NCBI GenBank assembly: GCA_007129335.1
Contig: SKVS01000013.1
Location: 1 to 9,599 of the forward strand
Origin: Spirochaetaceae bacterium
Lineage (GTDB): Bacteria; Spirochaetota; Spirochaetia; DSM-27196; Salinispiraceae
Length of the DNA stretch: 9,599 bases
Direction of reading: 5' to 3'
Under the pieces are notes generated by a model. That model ran no database searches and was not told the DNA's origin. It saw only the letters and a program-made list of their open reading frames with translations. A program made the translations under genes and the position numbers. Shown piece after piece: positions 1-6,257 of the stretch (the stretch's first letter is position 1; each line of letters starts with the position of its first letter).

Positions 1-1
1 A

Positions 2-289
2 TTGGACGATATTAACTCAATTGTTGATTTTCTGGTTACCAAACAAATCCCTGCGGTTTTTTCCGAAACCACTGTTGCCGATCGAGCGCTTATGGCTGTC
101 ATTGAAGGAGCAGCAGCCCGGGGGCATCGGGTCGTAATTGGAGGTGAGCTTTTCTCCGATGCTATGGGGCCTGAGGGAACCTATGAGGGCACCTATATTG
201 GTATGATAGACCATAATGCTACTACCATAGCCAGAGCCCTTGGTGGTACAGTACCCCCCAGGGGATTCCGGGGACTCCTGGCCCAATAG
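2..289 (+). CDS. troA: Metal ABC transporter periplasmic binding protein, 3' end only (TroA/ZnuA family)
   Basis: This is the C-terminal 95 residues of a cluster-9 (TroA/PsaA/ZnuA) solute-binding protein, cut by the window start; the first visible codon TTG is internal and not a start. The family captures Mn2+, Zn2+ or Fe2+ in the periplasm and delivers it to the membrane permease. The fragment shows the hallmark C-lobe: a segment on use of an external metal site (IPAVFSETTV), then GGELFSDAMG, then EGTYIGMIDHNATTIARAL. The Asp of FSDAMG aligns with the conserved acidic metal ligand of TroA/PsaA (family knowledge; alignment by eye). The stop is TAG at 287-289. It is followed 47 bases later by troB, so it is the first visible gene of the troABCD operon. 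The metal actually bound cannot be told from this fragment. Confidence 0.9.
   Translation: MDDINSIVDFLVTKQIPAVFSETTVADRALMAVIEGAAARGHRVVIGGELFSDAMGPEGTYEGTYIGMIDHNATTIARALGGTVPPRGFRGLLAQ
258..281 (+). other. Possible mRNA stem-loop at the 3' end of troA
   Basis: CCAGGGG (258-264) can pair with CTCCTGG (275-281) through 7 pairs including one G-U, with a 10-base loop. It ends 5 bases before the troA stop codon. It has no following T-run, so it is not a classical terminator. It could stabilise or separate the troA part of the transcript from troBCD, as is seen after other binding-protein genes. It lies in coding sequence that is locally C/G-rich, so chance is a real alternative. Confidence 0.25.
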
Positions 290-317
290 ATCGGTTCGCA
301 TATCTAGGGTACTTACC

Positions 318-333
318 AGGAGGAATGGGGGAG
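318..333 (+). promoter_or_regulatory. troB ribosome binding region that decides the start
   Basis: AGGAGGA (318-324) abuts an ATG at 325, leaving almost no spacer for that start. A second ATG at 337 in the same frame has AGGAGG 13 bases upstream and a second purine block, GGGGGAG (327-333), 3 bases upstream. Neither spacing is ideal. The start at 337 is preferred because a ribosome bound to AGGAGG cannot readily use an ATG directly next to it. Confidence 0.45.
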
Positions 334-336
334 AAC

Positions 337-1134
337 ATGGAAAATCAGAGTCAGAAAAATCAGTCATCTCAGGAAAAATCTCTCCCTGCCCTCCACATTC
401 GGGATCTTACTGTGGCTTATCAGCGTAAGCCGGTACTGTGGGATGTGGATCTGGATGTTCCTGCAGGTGTTGTTGCCGGGATTGTTGGTCCAAACGGAGC
501 AGGAAAAAGTACCCTGATTAAAGCAATATTGAATCTTGTAAACCATACCACCGGTAAGGTGGAAATTTTTGGAAAACCCTACAGGCTCCAGAGGCAGTTG
601 GTAGGCTACGTGCCCCAAAGGGAGAGCGTGGATTGGGATTACCCCATAAATGCTGTGGAGCTGGTTGCCATGGGTTTGTACCGTCAAATAGGTTGGTTCA
701 GGCCGGTAGGTTCAAAGCACAGAGAACTTGCCCTGAAAGCTTTGGAAGAAGTAGGTATGGCAGACTATGCCCATCGGCAAATCAGCAGACTTTCGGGTGG
801 ACAACAGCAAAGAATTTTCCTCGCCCGTGCCCTTGTTCAGAATGCCCAGGTATATTTTATGGATGAACCCTTTGCCGGTGTGGACGCAGCAACCGAGAAG
901 GCCATTATGGCTATACTCCAGCGCTTACGGGAACAGGGAAAGACCGTTTTTGTGGTACACCACGATCTGGAAACGGTCCGGGAGTACTTCGATTATCTGA
1001 TTATGCTCAATATGCGGGTTGTTGCCGCTGGTGCGGTTCAGTCAGTGTTTACCCCTGAGAATTTACGCAGAACCTACGGAGGCCGGCTGACCCTTCTGGA
1101 TCGGGCAGTGGATGCCATGGGCAGGAGATTGTAA
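337..1134 (+). CDS. troB: Metal ABC transporter ATP-binding protein (TroB/ZnuC/MntB family)
   Basis: This 265-residue ATPase energises the Mn/Zn/Fe importer from the cytoplasmic side. Motifs, numbered from the ATG at 337: Walker A GPNGAGKST (51-59), Q-loop Gln94 in YVPQRESVDWDYP, which is a sequence signature of the metal-importer ATPases, ABC signature LSGGQ (152-156), Walker B ending MDEP with catalytic Glu177, and switch His209 in VVHHD. The length is normal for the family. The first 20 residues are a Gln/Ser/Asn-rich tail not needed for the fold. An upstream in-frame ATG at 325 would add four residues (MGEN). Its stop TAA overlaps the troC ATG by one base (TAATG), which points to translational coupling, and AGGAG for troC lies within its last codons. 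Function as metal-transport ATPase is well supported by neighbours; the metal is unknown. Confidence 0.93.
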   Translation: MENQSQKNQSSQEKSLPALHIRDLTVAYQRKPVLWDVDLDVPAGVVAGIVGPNGAGKSTLIKAILNLVNHTTGKVEIFGKPYRLQRQLVGYVPQRESVDWDYPINAVELVAMGLYRQIGWFRPVGSKHRELALKALEEVGMADYAHRQISRLSGGQQQRIFLARALVQNAQVYFMDEPFAGVDAATEKAIMAILQRLREQGKTVFVVHHDLETVREYFDYLIMLNMRVVAAGAVQSVFTPENLRRTYGGRLTLLDRAVDAMGRRL

Positions 1135-2504
1135 TGTGGTTGGGGAACTACGACTCCAGCCAGGTGCTTCACCGGCTCATCCGGGTCTTGACTCTTGGGG
1201 ATTATAATACCCGGGTTGTTATGTTCGGTACGGTCATGCTCGGTCTTGCCGGCGGGGTAGTGGGAGTTTTTCTTTTGCTGAGAAAAAGATCCCTCCTGGC
1301 AGACGCGGTTGGTCATGCTGCCCTGCCGGGGGTGGCTGCAACCTTTATTATTCTTATGCAACTGGGGGGTAATCCCCGAAGCCTGCCCTTACTCATGCTG
1401 GGAGCTCTGGTTTCCGGATTATTAGGTATGGGCTGTGTGTTATTCATTACCCGGACTACCCGTCTTACCCAGGACGCGGCGCTTGGGATAATTCTGAGTG
1501 TATTTTTCGGGTTTGGGATTGTACTTCTAGGCATAATTCAACGAATGCGCGGAGCCCCAGCAGCGGGATTAAACTCGTTTATCTATGGGAGAACCGCATC
1601 TATGCTTTTAAGCGATGCAGTCCTCATTGGTACCGCCGCTCTGGTAATTATTGGGTTAACCCTTTTACTCTTCAAGGAGTTCAGGCTTTTTACCTTCGAT
1701 TCTCCCTTCGCTGCGGGAGACGGATGGCCGGTTACCTTTCTTGATGCTTTGCTCATGGCTCTTGCTGTCGGGGTGACCATAATAGGTCTACAGGCGGTTG
1801 GAATCATATTAATTATTGCCATTTTGGTTATTCCCCCGGCAGCGGCCAGGTTCTGGACAAACAAACTGGGGCTGTTGGTTTTTTTGTCGGCCATGTTTGG
1901 AGCTCTCGGTTCTTATCTGGGAACCTCGATCAGCGCAATTTTGCCCCGAATGCCCGCGGGTGCGGCCATTGTGGTTTCCCAGGGAGCATTTTTTCTGGTA
2001 AGCCTTCTTTTTGGATCTGAGCGGGGCCTGATACAGGAACTCATCGCCCGAAACCGGCAAAAGAGAAAAATTCTCAGGCAGAATCTGCTTCGTGCTCTCT
2101 ACGAGTTTGAGGAACAGTATGGAACAGGAAATATTGGAGCAAACCAGGAAGGGCAGTGGGACTATCTGAATGATGCCCGTCAATGGCAACGTGGTTCTCT
2201 TTACAGAGGGTTGAAATCCCTGAAAAAACAGGGAAGGGTCCTGTTCACCCCAAGGGGATATTGGAAACTGACTCCTTCGGGGAGATCCGAGGCTGCCAGG
2301 GTTACCAGAAACCACCGGCTCTGGGAGGTATACCTTCTGGAGTTTGCTGCAATTGCACCGGCTCATGTGGATCAGGGGGCGGATCAAATTGAACATGTGT
2401 TAGGAGATGAAATGGTTGCCGAGTTGGAGAAATTATTACCCCGATTTGGTACCCCCCTGCCCGAGAGTTTTCATCCCCTGGGCTCATTGGAGGAAAAACC
2501 ATGA
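1134..2504 (+). CDS. troC: Metal ABC permease fused to a DtxR/MntR-like regulator domain (TroC)
   Basis: This 456-residue protein is longer than ordinary ABC-3 family permeases (about 270-300). Residues 1-300 are the membrane part, with about eight hydrophobic segments (roughly 27-49, 64-78, 85-105, 115-136, 162-181, 199-236, 244-264, 275-296) and family landmarks: DAVGHAALPG (57-66), KEFRLFTFD near 181-189, and the VIPPAAAR segment near 232-239. After a basic linker (RNRQKRK, 306-312) comes a domain that reads as DtxR/MntR: a winged helix at about 313-385 ending in GYWKLTPSG, then a dimerisation part at 386-440. The latter carries NHRLWE (His394, Glu398) and DQIEH (Asp417, Glu420, His421), matching by eye the metal ligands of DtxR/MntR. 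The N-terminal Asp/Glu ligands of MntR appear replaced by Asn317 and Arg320. The ribosome binding site AGGAG (1123-1127) is 6 bases before the ATG. The gene overlaps troD by four bases (ATGA). Confidence 0.93.
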   Translation: MWLGNYDSSQVLHRLIRVLTLGDYNTRVVMFGTVMLGLAGGVVGVFLLLRKRSLLADAVGHAALPGVAATFIILMQLGGNPRSLPLLMLGALVSGLLGMGCVLFITRTTRLTQDAALGIILSVFFGFGIVLLGIIQRMRGAPAAGLNSFIYGRTASMLLSDAVLIGTAALVIIGLTLLLFKEFRLFTFDSPFAAGDGWPVTFLDALLMALAVGVTIIGLQAVGIILIIAILVIPPAAARFWTNKLGLLVFLSAMFGALGSYLGTSISAILPRMPAGAAIVVSQGAFFLVSLLFGSERGLIQELIARNRQKRKILRQNLLRALYEFEEQYGTGNIGANQEGQWDYLNDARQWQRGSLYRGLKSLKKQGRVLFTPRGYWKLTPSGRSEAARVTRNHRLWEVYLLEFAAIAPAHVDQGADQIEHVLGDEMVAELEKLLPRFGTPLPESFHPLGSLEEKP

Positions 2505-3862
2505 TCTGGTCAGCCCTTATGTGGACATCCCTGGATACCTGGATTGTCTTAGCTGCGGTTCTGGCAGGGGTAACCTGTGGGCTTATCGGCTCATTTCTGG
2601 TACTGAAAAAAATCAGCATGATGGGCGATGCAATCAGCCACGCAGTACTCCCGGGAATTGCCCTTGCTTTTCTCTTAACCGGTTCCCGGTCGGGGCTTCC
2701 TTTGCTCATTGGAGCGGGTTTGGTGGGTATTCTTACCTCTGTTCTGGTACAGGTTCTCCATCAGCATACCCGTCTGGAGGAAGGTGCCTCCATGGGAGTG
2801 GTGTTTACCGTCCTGTTTGCCCTGGGACTGATCATGATTGAGCAGGCTGCAAGAAATGTGGACATTCATCCCGAGCATGTGCTCTTTGGAGCAGTGGAGC
2901 TGGTTCCTCTGCGTATGGTAGAGCTATGGGGATTTGATATTCCCCAGGGTGTTATTGTGCTCTCGGGGGTTCTTTTGTTCAATTTGATTCTTGTTCTTGT
3001 GTTTTTCAAGGAGTTCCGTTTGGTAACCTTTGACCCGGCCCTGGCAACTACCCTGGGAATACCTGCAACAGCGCTGCACTATGTACTCATGATTATGGTC
3101 TCTATAACCACCGTTGCTGCCTTCGAGGTTGTAGGGAGCGTTCTGGTTGTGGCCATGCTCATTGTACCCGGTTCAATCGCCTGGCTGTTAACCCAGCGAT
3201 TGTCCAGCTTTCTGCTGGTCAGTACGGGGGTCGCCGGTGTTTCAGCTGTTCTGGGCCATGTGGCTGCAATTACCATTCCTGGTTTTTTTGGTTACACCGA
3301 TACCAGTACCGCAGGTTCCATGGCGGTTGTGCTGGGGGTGTTCTTTTTCCTGGCAATGGTTATTGCTCCTGATCAAGGTCTTTTTGCCCGGTTGGTTAAG
3401 AAGATCAATCGTGGTTTTGCTGTTCACACCCAGGACGTTCTTGGATTACTTGCTCGTTCGGCCGAACGGTCAACCGGGTCTGAGGATGTGCTGCCCCTGG
3501 CCGATGGCGGTCTGAGTGCGAGGAATTTAGCTGCTATTCAGGGTTCGCCCTTTGCCGGCCGCAGATTCCTGTTGTTCATTGTTCTGCGGTGTATGCAATT
3601 TGGAAAATTACTGGTATTCCGGGAGGGGCGATACAAAGCCACCGAACAGGGGCTGCGCCGGGGGCAGGAGGTTCTGCGATCCCACCGTCTTTGGGAAACC
3701 TATTTCCACGATGATTGTCAGGTAGATCCAAAGGAGCTGCACTACCAGGCCGATGTTCTGGAGCACTATACCGATGCAAAACTCCGGAAAGACCTGGCAT
3801 CCGGTCTTGATGAACCTATAAACGATCCCCAGGGCCGACCCATACCCGATGAACCAGAGTAA
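2501..3862 (+). CDS. troD: Second metal ABC permease with a divergent DtxR-like C-terminal domain (TroD)
   Basis: This 453-residue protein is the partner permease of TroC. Residues 1-295 form the ABC-3 membrane domain: MMGDAISHAVLPG (40-52), FKEFRLVTFDPALATTLGIP (169-188) and MLIVPGSIA (219-227) are family landmarks, and about eight hydrophobic helices are seen. Residues 300-453 resemble a DtxR-type regulator. A winged-helix-like stretch at about 338-384 ends in GRYKATEQG. A metal-binding dimerisation part follows, with SHRLWE (His395, Glu399) and ADVLEH (Asp418, Glu421, His422). A final DPQGRPIP (442-449) mirrors the conserved PHGNPIP segment of DtxR-family proteins. The helix expected to recognise DNA is unusually hydrophobic (FLLFIVLRC, 356-364), so DNA binding is doubtful while metal sensing looks possible. 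Ribosome binding site GGAGG (2489-2493) has 7-base spacing. The gene is the last of the visible operon and converges on the histidine kinase gene. Confidence 0.92.
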   Translation: MIWSALMWTSLDTWIVLAAVLAGVTCGLIGSFLVLKKISMMGDAISHAVLPGIALAFLLTGSRSGLPLLIGAGLVGILTSVLVQVLHQHTRLEEGASMGVVFTVLFALGLIMIEQAARNVDIHPEHVLFGAVELVPLRMVELWGFDIPQGVIVLSGVLLFNLILVLVFFKEFRLVTFDPALATTLGIPATALHYVLMIMVSITTVAAFEVVGSVLVVAMLIVPGSIAWLLTQRLSSFLLVSTGVAGVSAVLGHVAAITIPGFFGYTDTSTAGSMAVVLGVFFFLAMVIAPDQGLFARLVKKINRGFAVHTQDVLGLLARSAERSTGSEDVLPLADGGLSARNLAAIQGSPFAGRRFLLFIVLRCMQFGKLLVFREGRYKATEQGLRRGQEVLRSHRLWETYFHDDCQVDPKELHYQADVLEHYTDAKLRKDLASGLDEPINDPQGRPIPDEPE

Positions 3863-3863
3863 C

Positions 3864-3879
3864 ACCCTCGGGTCAGGGT
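3864..3879. terminator. Weak stem-loop between the convergent troD and kinase genes
   Basis: ACCCT (3864-3868) and AGGGT (3875-3879) form a 5-pair stem with a 6-base loop in the only 30 bases separating the two convergent stop codons. There is no clear T-run on either strand. It is placed where a bidirectional terminator would be needed, but the stem is short. Confidence 0.25.
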
Positions 3880-3892
3880 AAAGTTTGCAAGA

Positions 3893-5095
3893 TTATTGTG
3901 GTAGATGAATGAAAAAAGTAGAGCCCTGATCCTTCTTGCTTTCGACTTCCAAGCGTCCGCCCATTCTTCGAACAAAATCCTGGCAAAAAAGCAGGGCAAC
4001 CCCCGATCCCCGCTCTCCGGCTGTCCCAAGGGATTTTTTTCTGCTGTCCCAATCAAAAAGATTGCTCAGCTGCTCTTCGGTCATGCCCACCCCGGTATCT
4101 TGTACGAATAGGCTTATTTCCTCGGTGGATTGTTTCAGACCCAGGGTAATTGATCCATTAGAGGTGAACTTATTCCCGTTCATGAGAATATTCCGGAGAA
4201 TAAACAGCAAGATGGTGCGGTCTGAACGGATTGTAACCCCTTTATCTAGATTTATGAGGACCTTGTTAGCTTTCTGAAGGAGTTCGTACTCCATGGAGCC
4301 AATTATTTCTGAGAGAAGGTCGTACAGAACAATAGATTCATAGGTAAACTCTTTTTCGCCGGTCTTTCTGCCAGCCCATTTCATGACATTTTCTATGAGG
4401 TAATTGGATGAACCAATGAGTTGCTTTATGTCCTGAAAGAGCATTGTCTGTTGATCCTGTGCCAGTTCTTCGGTTTGCATGTATGTCAGCAAATCGCTCA
4501 GGGTAGCCAGGGGCGAGCGCAGGTCGTGGGCGAGAATAGACAGAAGCCTGGACTTTTGTTGGGATAATAGCTCCAGTTGATGCTTTTGTTCTTCAATTTG
4601 TTTATTCTTTACCTTGAGCTCAAACAGGTGAATTACATGATTGCTGAGCACCTTCAGAGCTGATTTCTGTTCTTCGGTGAGCTCCCGGGGAACAGAATCA
4701 AGGGCACAGAGGGATCCAATATTGTAGCCGTCGGGGGTTTTCAGAGGCATTCCGGCATAGAATCGGACCCCGGGATTTCCTGTTACCAGGGGATTGTCAG
4801 CGAAACGTTCATCTTCCAGGGCATTAGGAATAAGGAACAGGTCATCCTGCAAGATTGTATGGGCGCAAAAGGCGGTGCTGCGGGATGTCTGACGAAACTC
4901 CATATTGTGTACTGCCTTGAACCATTGGCGGTCCTTGTCTACCAAAGAGATGTTTGCCATAGGGGTGCCGCAGATCGATGCTACCAATTGAACAAGGTCA
5001 TCGAATTCTTTTTCATCTTCGGTATCTAGAATACCGTAGCTATGGAGCTTTCTCAAACGCTCCTGTTCGTTGTTTGGCAGGGGGGCTGAAACCAT
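3893..5095 (-). CDS. Soluble GAF-domain sensor histidine kinase
   Basis: This 400-residue cytoplasmic protein has no signal peptide or membrane segment. Residues about 5-155 are a GAF domain of the type that begins RLRKLHSYGILDT and contains ISLVDKDRQWFK (49-60), FCAHTI (76-81) and VRFYAGMPLKTPDG (110-123). This subtype is common in front of kinases and GGDEF domains. A coiled-coil-like linker (about 158-185) leads to the HisKA helix with phospho-acceptor His190 in SILAHDLRSPL. The ATPase domain follows, with N-box Asn302/Asn306 (RNILMNGNKFT), G1 box DTGVGM (333-338), F-box-like NLFD and G2 box GERGSG (360-365). It is a complete kinase with no receiver domain. It is transcribed opposite to both flanking blocks, and no response regulator is present. 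The ligand of the GAF domain and the output are unknown. AAAGG lies 13 bases upstream of the ATG, which is a long spacing. Confidence 0.92.
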   Translation of the reverse strand: MVSAPLPNNEQERLRKLHSYGILDTEDEKEFDDLVQLVASICGTPMANISLVDKDRQWFKAVHNMEFRQTSRSTAFCAHTILQDDLFLIPNALEDERFADNPLVTGNPGVRFYAGMPLKTPDGYNIGSLCALDSVPRELTEEQKSALKVLSNHVIHLFELKVKNKQIEEQKHQLELLSQQKSRLLSILAHDLRSPLATLSDLLTYMQTEELAQDQQTMLFQDIKQLIGSSNYLIENVMKWAGRKTGEKEFTYESIVLYDLLSEIIGSMEYELLQKANKVLINLDKGVTIRSDRTILLFILRNILMNGNKFTSNGSITLGLKQSTEEISLFVQDTGVGMTEEQLSNLFDWDSRKKSLGTAGERGSGVALLFCQDFVRRMGGRLEVESKKDQGSTFFIHLPQ

Positions 5096-5100
5096 GGTTT

Positions 5101-5129
5101 ACCATAGACCTTTGGTTCTTCCGGGTCAA
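5101..5129 (-). promoter_or_regulatory. Candidate promoter of the histidine kinase gene, nearly leaderless
   Basis: On the minus strand, TTGACC (5129-5124, 5 of 6 to consensus) is followed after 17 bases by TATGGT (5106-5101, 4 of 6). The -10 box ends only 5 bases before the kinase ATG, so transcription would begin at or within a base or two of the start codon. The poor spacing of the only Shine-Dalgarno-like block (AAAGG) fits this, but no transcript data are available. A promoter further upstream cannot be excluded. Confidence 0.35.
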
Positions 5130-5170
5130 GTTCCTGTTCTGTAATAACCATCAGGGCAAACTAATGACAG

Positions 5171-5199
5171 TTGTCGAGTTATTCCTTTGAATCTATAGT
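5171..5199 (+). promoter_or_regulatory. Candidate sigma-70-type promoter for the histidine phosphatase gene
   Basis: TTGTCG (5171-5176, 4 of 6) and TATAGT (5194-5199, 5 of 6) are separated by 17 bases. Transcription would start near 5206, giving a leader of about 105 bases before the ATG at 5312. Alternative -10-like hexamers CATAAT occur in the direct repeats at 5269 and 5281, but have no well-spaced -35 box. Confidence 0.4.
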
Positions 5200-5267
5200 C
5201 ATAAGCGACCTAGTTCTCCTGGGCTTACGTATTCTTTGCTTTCCATATTCGTCCTGCGTTTGCCCTG

Positions 5268-5289
5268 TCATAATAAGCATCATAATAAG
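5268..5289 (+). repeat. Two direct copies of TCATAATAAG upstream of the phosphatase gene
   Basis: Identical 10-base units lie at 5268-5277 and 5280-5289, a period of 12 bases, ending 7 bases before the purine-rich ribosome binding site. Such spacing would put a binding protein on nearly the same face of the helix, so an operator is conceivable. The unit is A/T-rich and also resembles a duplicated -10 element. Confidence 0.4.
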
Positions 5290-5311
5290 TAATAGTGAGA
5301 AGGAGTGTTCT

Positions 5312-6025
5312 ATGCAACTGTATATCATCCGGCACGCTGACCCGGATTATGCCCGGAATACCATAACCGATCAGGGGCATAGGGAAGCTGTGGCCCTGTC
5401 CCGGGTTATGGAAAGCCTTCAGCCAACCCATTTGTACACCTCCCCCCTGGGCAGGGCCCGGGACACTGCCGGGTATACTGCTCGAGCCACGGGGCTTCCC
5501 TTGGGTGTAGAAGAATGGACCCGGGAAATAGAGGGATTTTCTGTTGAGCAGGGTGAACCCTTTGGCCAAACCGCCCTGTGGGATTACCATCCGGAAAAGG
5601 TGCGCCATCTGGCAAACAGAATAGTAACCGAGGATGGTTGGCTGGCTGTCCACCCCTATGACCAGGGTTTCTCCCAGGTTCTGGATTCACTGGCTTCCCA
5701 GTCGGATATTTTTCTTGCAAAACATGGGGTAGTTCGGGAGAACAATCTTTACCGTATACAGGAAGAAACAGACCGGAACCAGAGACTTGCGGTCTTTTGT
5801 CACGCCGGTTTCGGGTTGACCTGGTTGTCCCATTTATTGGGTATTCCTTTCCCTCTTGTATACAGCAGCTTCTTCCTCTGGCCATCCTCTGTAACAACCG
5901 TTCTGTTCGAAGAAAGGATTCGGGGTATTGCAACTCCCCGGTGTACAGGTCTGGCAGATATTACCCATCTTAAACAATCAGGACTCACTCCCCAGCCCCG
6001 GGGCCTGTGGGCAAACATAGAATAA
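5312..6025 (+). CDS. Histidine phosphatase family protein (phosphoglycerate-mutase-like)
   Basis: This 237-residue protein belongs to the branch-1 histidine phosphatase superfamily, which transfers or hydrolyses phosphate through a phospho-histidine. The opening LYIIRHADPDY holds the catalytic Arg7-His8. SPLGRARDTA (44-53) gives the second active-site arginine (Arg48). REIEGF near 71-76 supplies the probable acidic residue, and FCHAGFG (162-168) carries the second conserved His164. The RHADPDY form and the mid-protein insert differ from classical cofactor-dependent glycolytic mutase (RHGES), so the substrate is not assigned; small phosphate esters or a sugar phosphate are possible. The start at 5312 is chosen because GAGAAGGAG (5297-5305) lies 6 bases upstream and the conserved motif begins at once. 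The open frame extends further upstream but that part shows no conserved sequence. It stands alone, divergent from the kinase. Confidence 0.85.
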   Translation: MQLYIIRHADPDYARNTITDQGHREAVALSRVMESLQPTHLYTSPLGRARDTAGYTARATGLPLGVEEWTREIEGFSVEQGEPFGQTALWDYHPEKVRHLANRIVTEDGWLAVHPYDQGFSQVLDSLASQSDIFLAKHGVVRENNLYRIQEETDRNQRLAVFCHAGFGLTWLSHLLGIPFPLVYSSFFLWPSSVTTVLFEERIRGIATPRCTGLADITHLKQSGLTPQPRGLWANIE

Positions 6026-6041
6026 ATCAGCCATAACCTGC

Positions 6042-6062
6042 CTGCTTTATGATCTGAAGCAG
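6042..6062 (+). terminator. Stem-loop after the phosphatase gene, possible factor-dependent terminator
   Basis: CTGCTTTA (6042-6049) pairs with TGAAGCAG (6055-6062) in 8 pairs including one U-G, around a 5-base loop, 16 bases after the stop codon. Flanking CCTG (6037-6040) and CAGG (6069-6072) can extend it beyond an unpaired A-run. It is followed by six A residues and not by T residues, so it is not an intrinsic terminator for the + strand. A role in 3'-end protection or factor-dependent stopping is an inference. Confidence 0.35.
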
Positions 6063-6204
6063 AAAAAACAGGGCAAACACCGGGCCTTCAGTACTAACAA
6101 AATTGTGTAATGAGGTTGGCTAATCCCCTGCAATTAAGCCTTGAATGGGTTATTTTCCCGAACAACTTTGTCATATGCGTTTGTCCTGGAAAAAAAACCT
6201 TGAG

Positions 6205-6233
6205 TTCACTGGGAATGATGACTAAGTTATAAA
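6205..6233 (+). promoter_or_regulatory. Candidate promoter of the sugar ABC importer operon
   Basis: TTCACT (6205-6210, 4 of 6) and TATAAA (6228-6233, 5 of 6) are 17 bases apart. The expected start near 6240 leaves a short leader with the GGAGGA ribosome binding site. An overlapping pair, TTGAGT (6200-6205) with TAAGTT (6223-6228), also has 17-base spacing but a poorer -10. No convincing LacI-type or other palindromic operator was found in 6026-6257. Confidence 0.45.
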
Positions 6234-6246
6234 AAAGACCGAATCT

Positions 6247-6252
6247 GGAGGA
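6247..6252 (+). promoter_or_regulatory. Ribosome binding site that fixes the sugar-binding-protein start at 6258
   Basis: GGAGGA at 6247-6252 overlaps an ATG at 6252, which therefore cannot serve well as start. The in-frame ATG two codons on, at 6258, has a normal spacing of 5-6 bases, and begins MKIKSPLF, a typical signal-peptide start. Confidence 0.7.
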
Positions 6253-6257
6253 TGATA

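Noticed and set aside
325..336. Upstream troB start at ATG 325
   Set aside because: The Shine-Dalgarno sequence directly abuts it. It remains possible but is less likely than 337.
1809..2396. 195-codon open frame on the minus strand inside troC
   Set aside because: It lies wholly opposite the well-supported troC frame, has no recognisable motifs and no ribosome binding site.
2407..2841. 144-codon + strand frame spanning the troC/troD junction
   Set aside because: It overlaps both real genes in another frame, with Cys/Ser/Gly-rich composition and no motif.
5171..5311. N-terminal extension of the phosphatase from a TTG at 5171
   Set aside because: The ATG at 5312 has an excellent ribosome binding site and starts right at the conserved motif. 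The upstream 47 codons show no family similarity and overlap the promoter candidate.
5406..5933. 175-codon open frame on the minus strand inside the phosphatase gene
   Set aside because: It is antisense to conserved catalytic motifs, rich in Pro/Gly/Arg as expected of a shadow frame, with no family signature.
5312..6025. Phosphatase gene taken as the gpm gene that ends the Treponema pallidum tro operon
   Set aside because: It is separated from troD by an opposite-strand kinase gene and has its own promoter candidate. Its RHADPDY motif and general sequence differ from the glycolytic mutase.
6158..6186. Direct repeat TTTGTC and small ACAA/TTGT palindrome upstream of the sugar operon as an operator
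   Set aside because: The units are only 4-6 bases long and imperfectly placed, so chance explains them.
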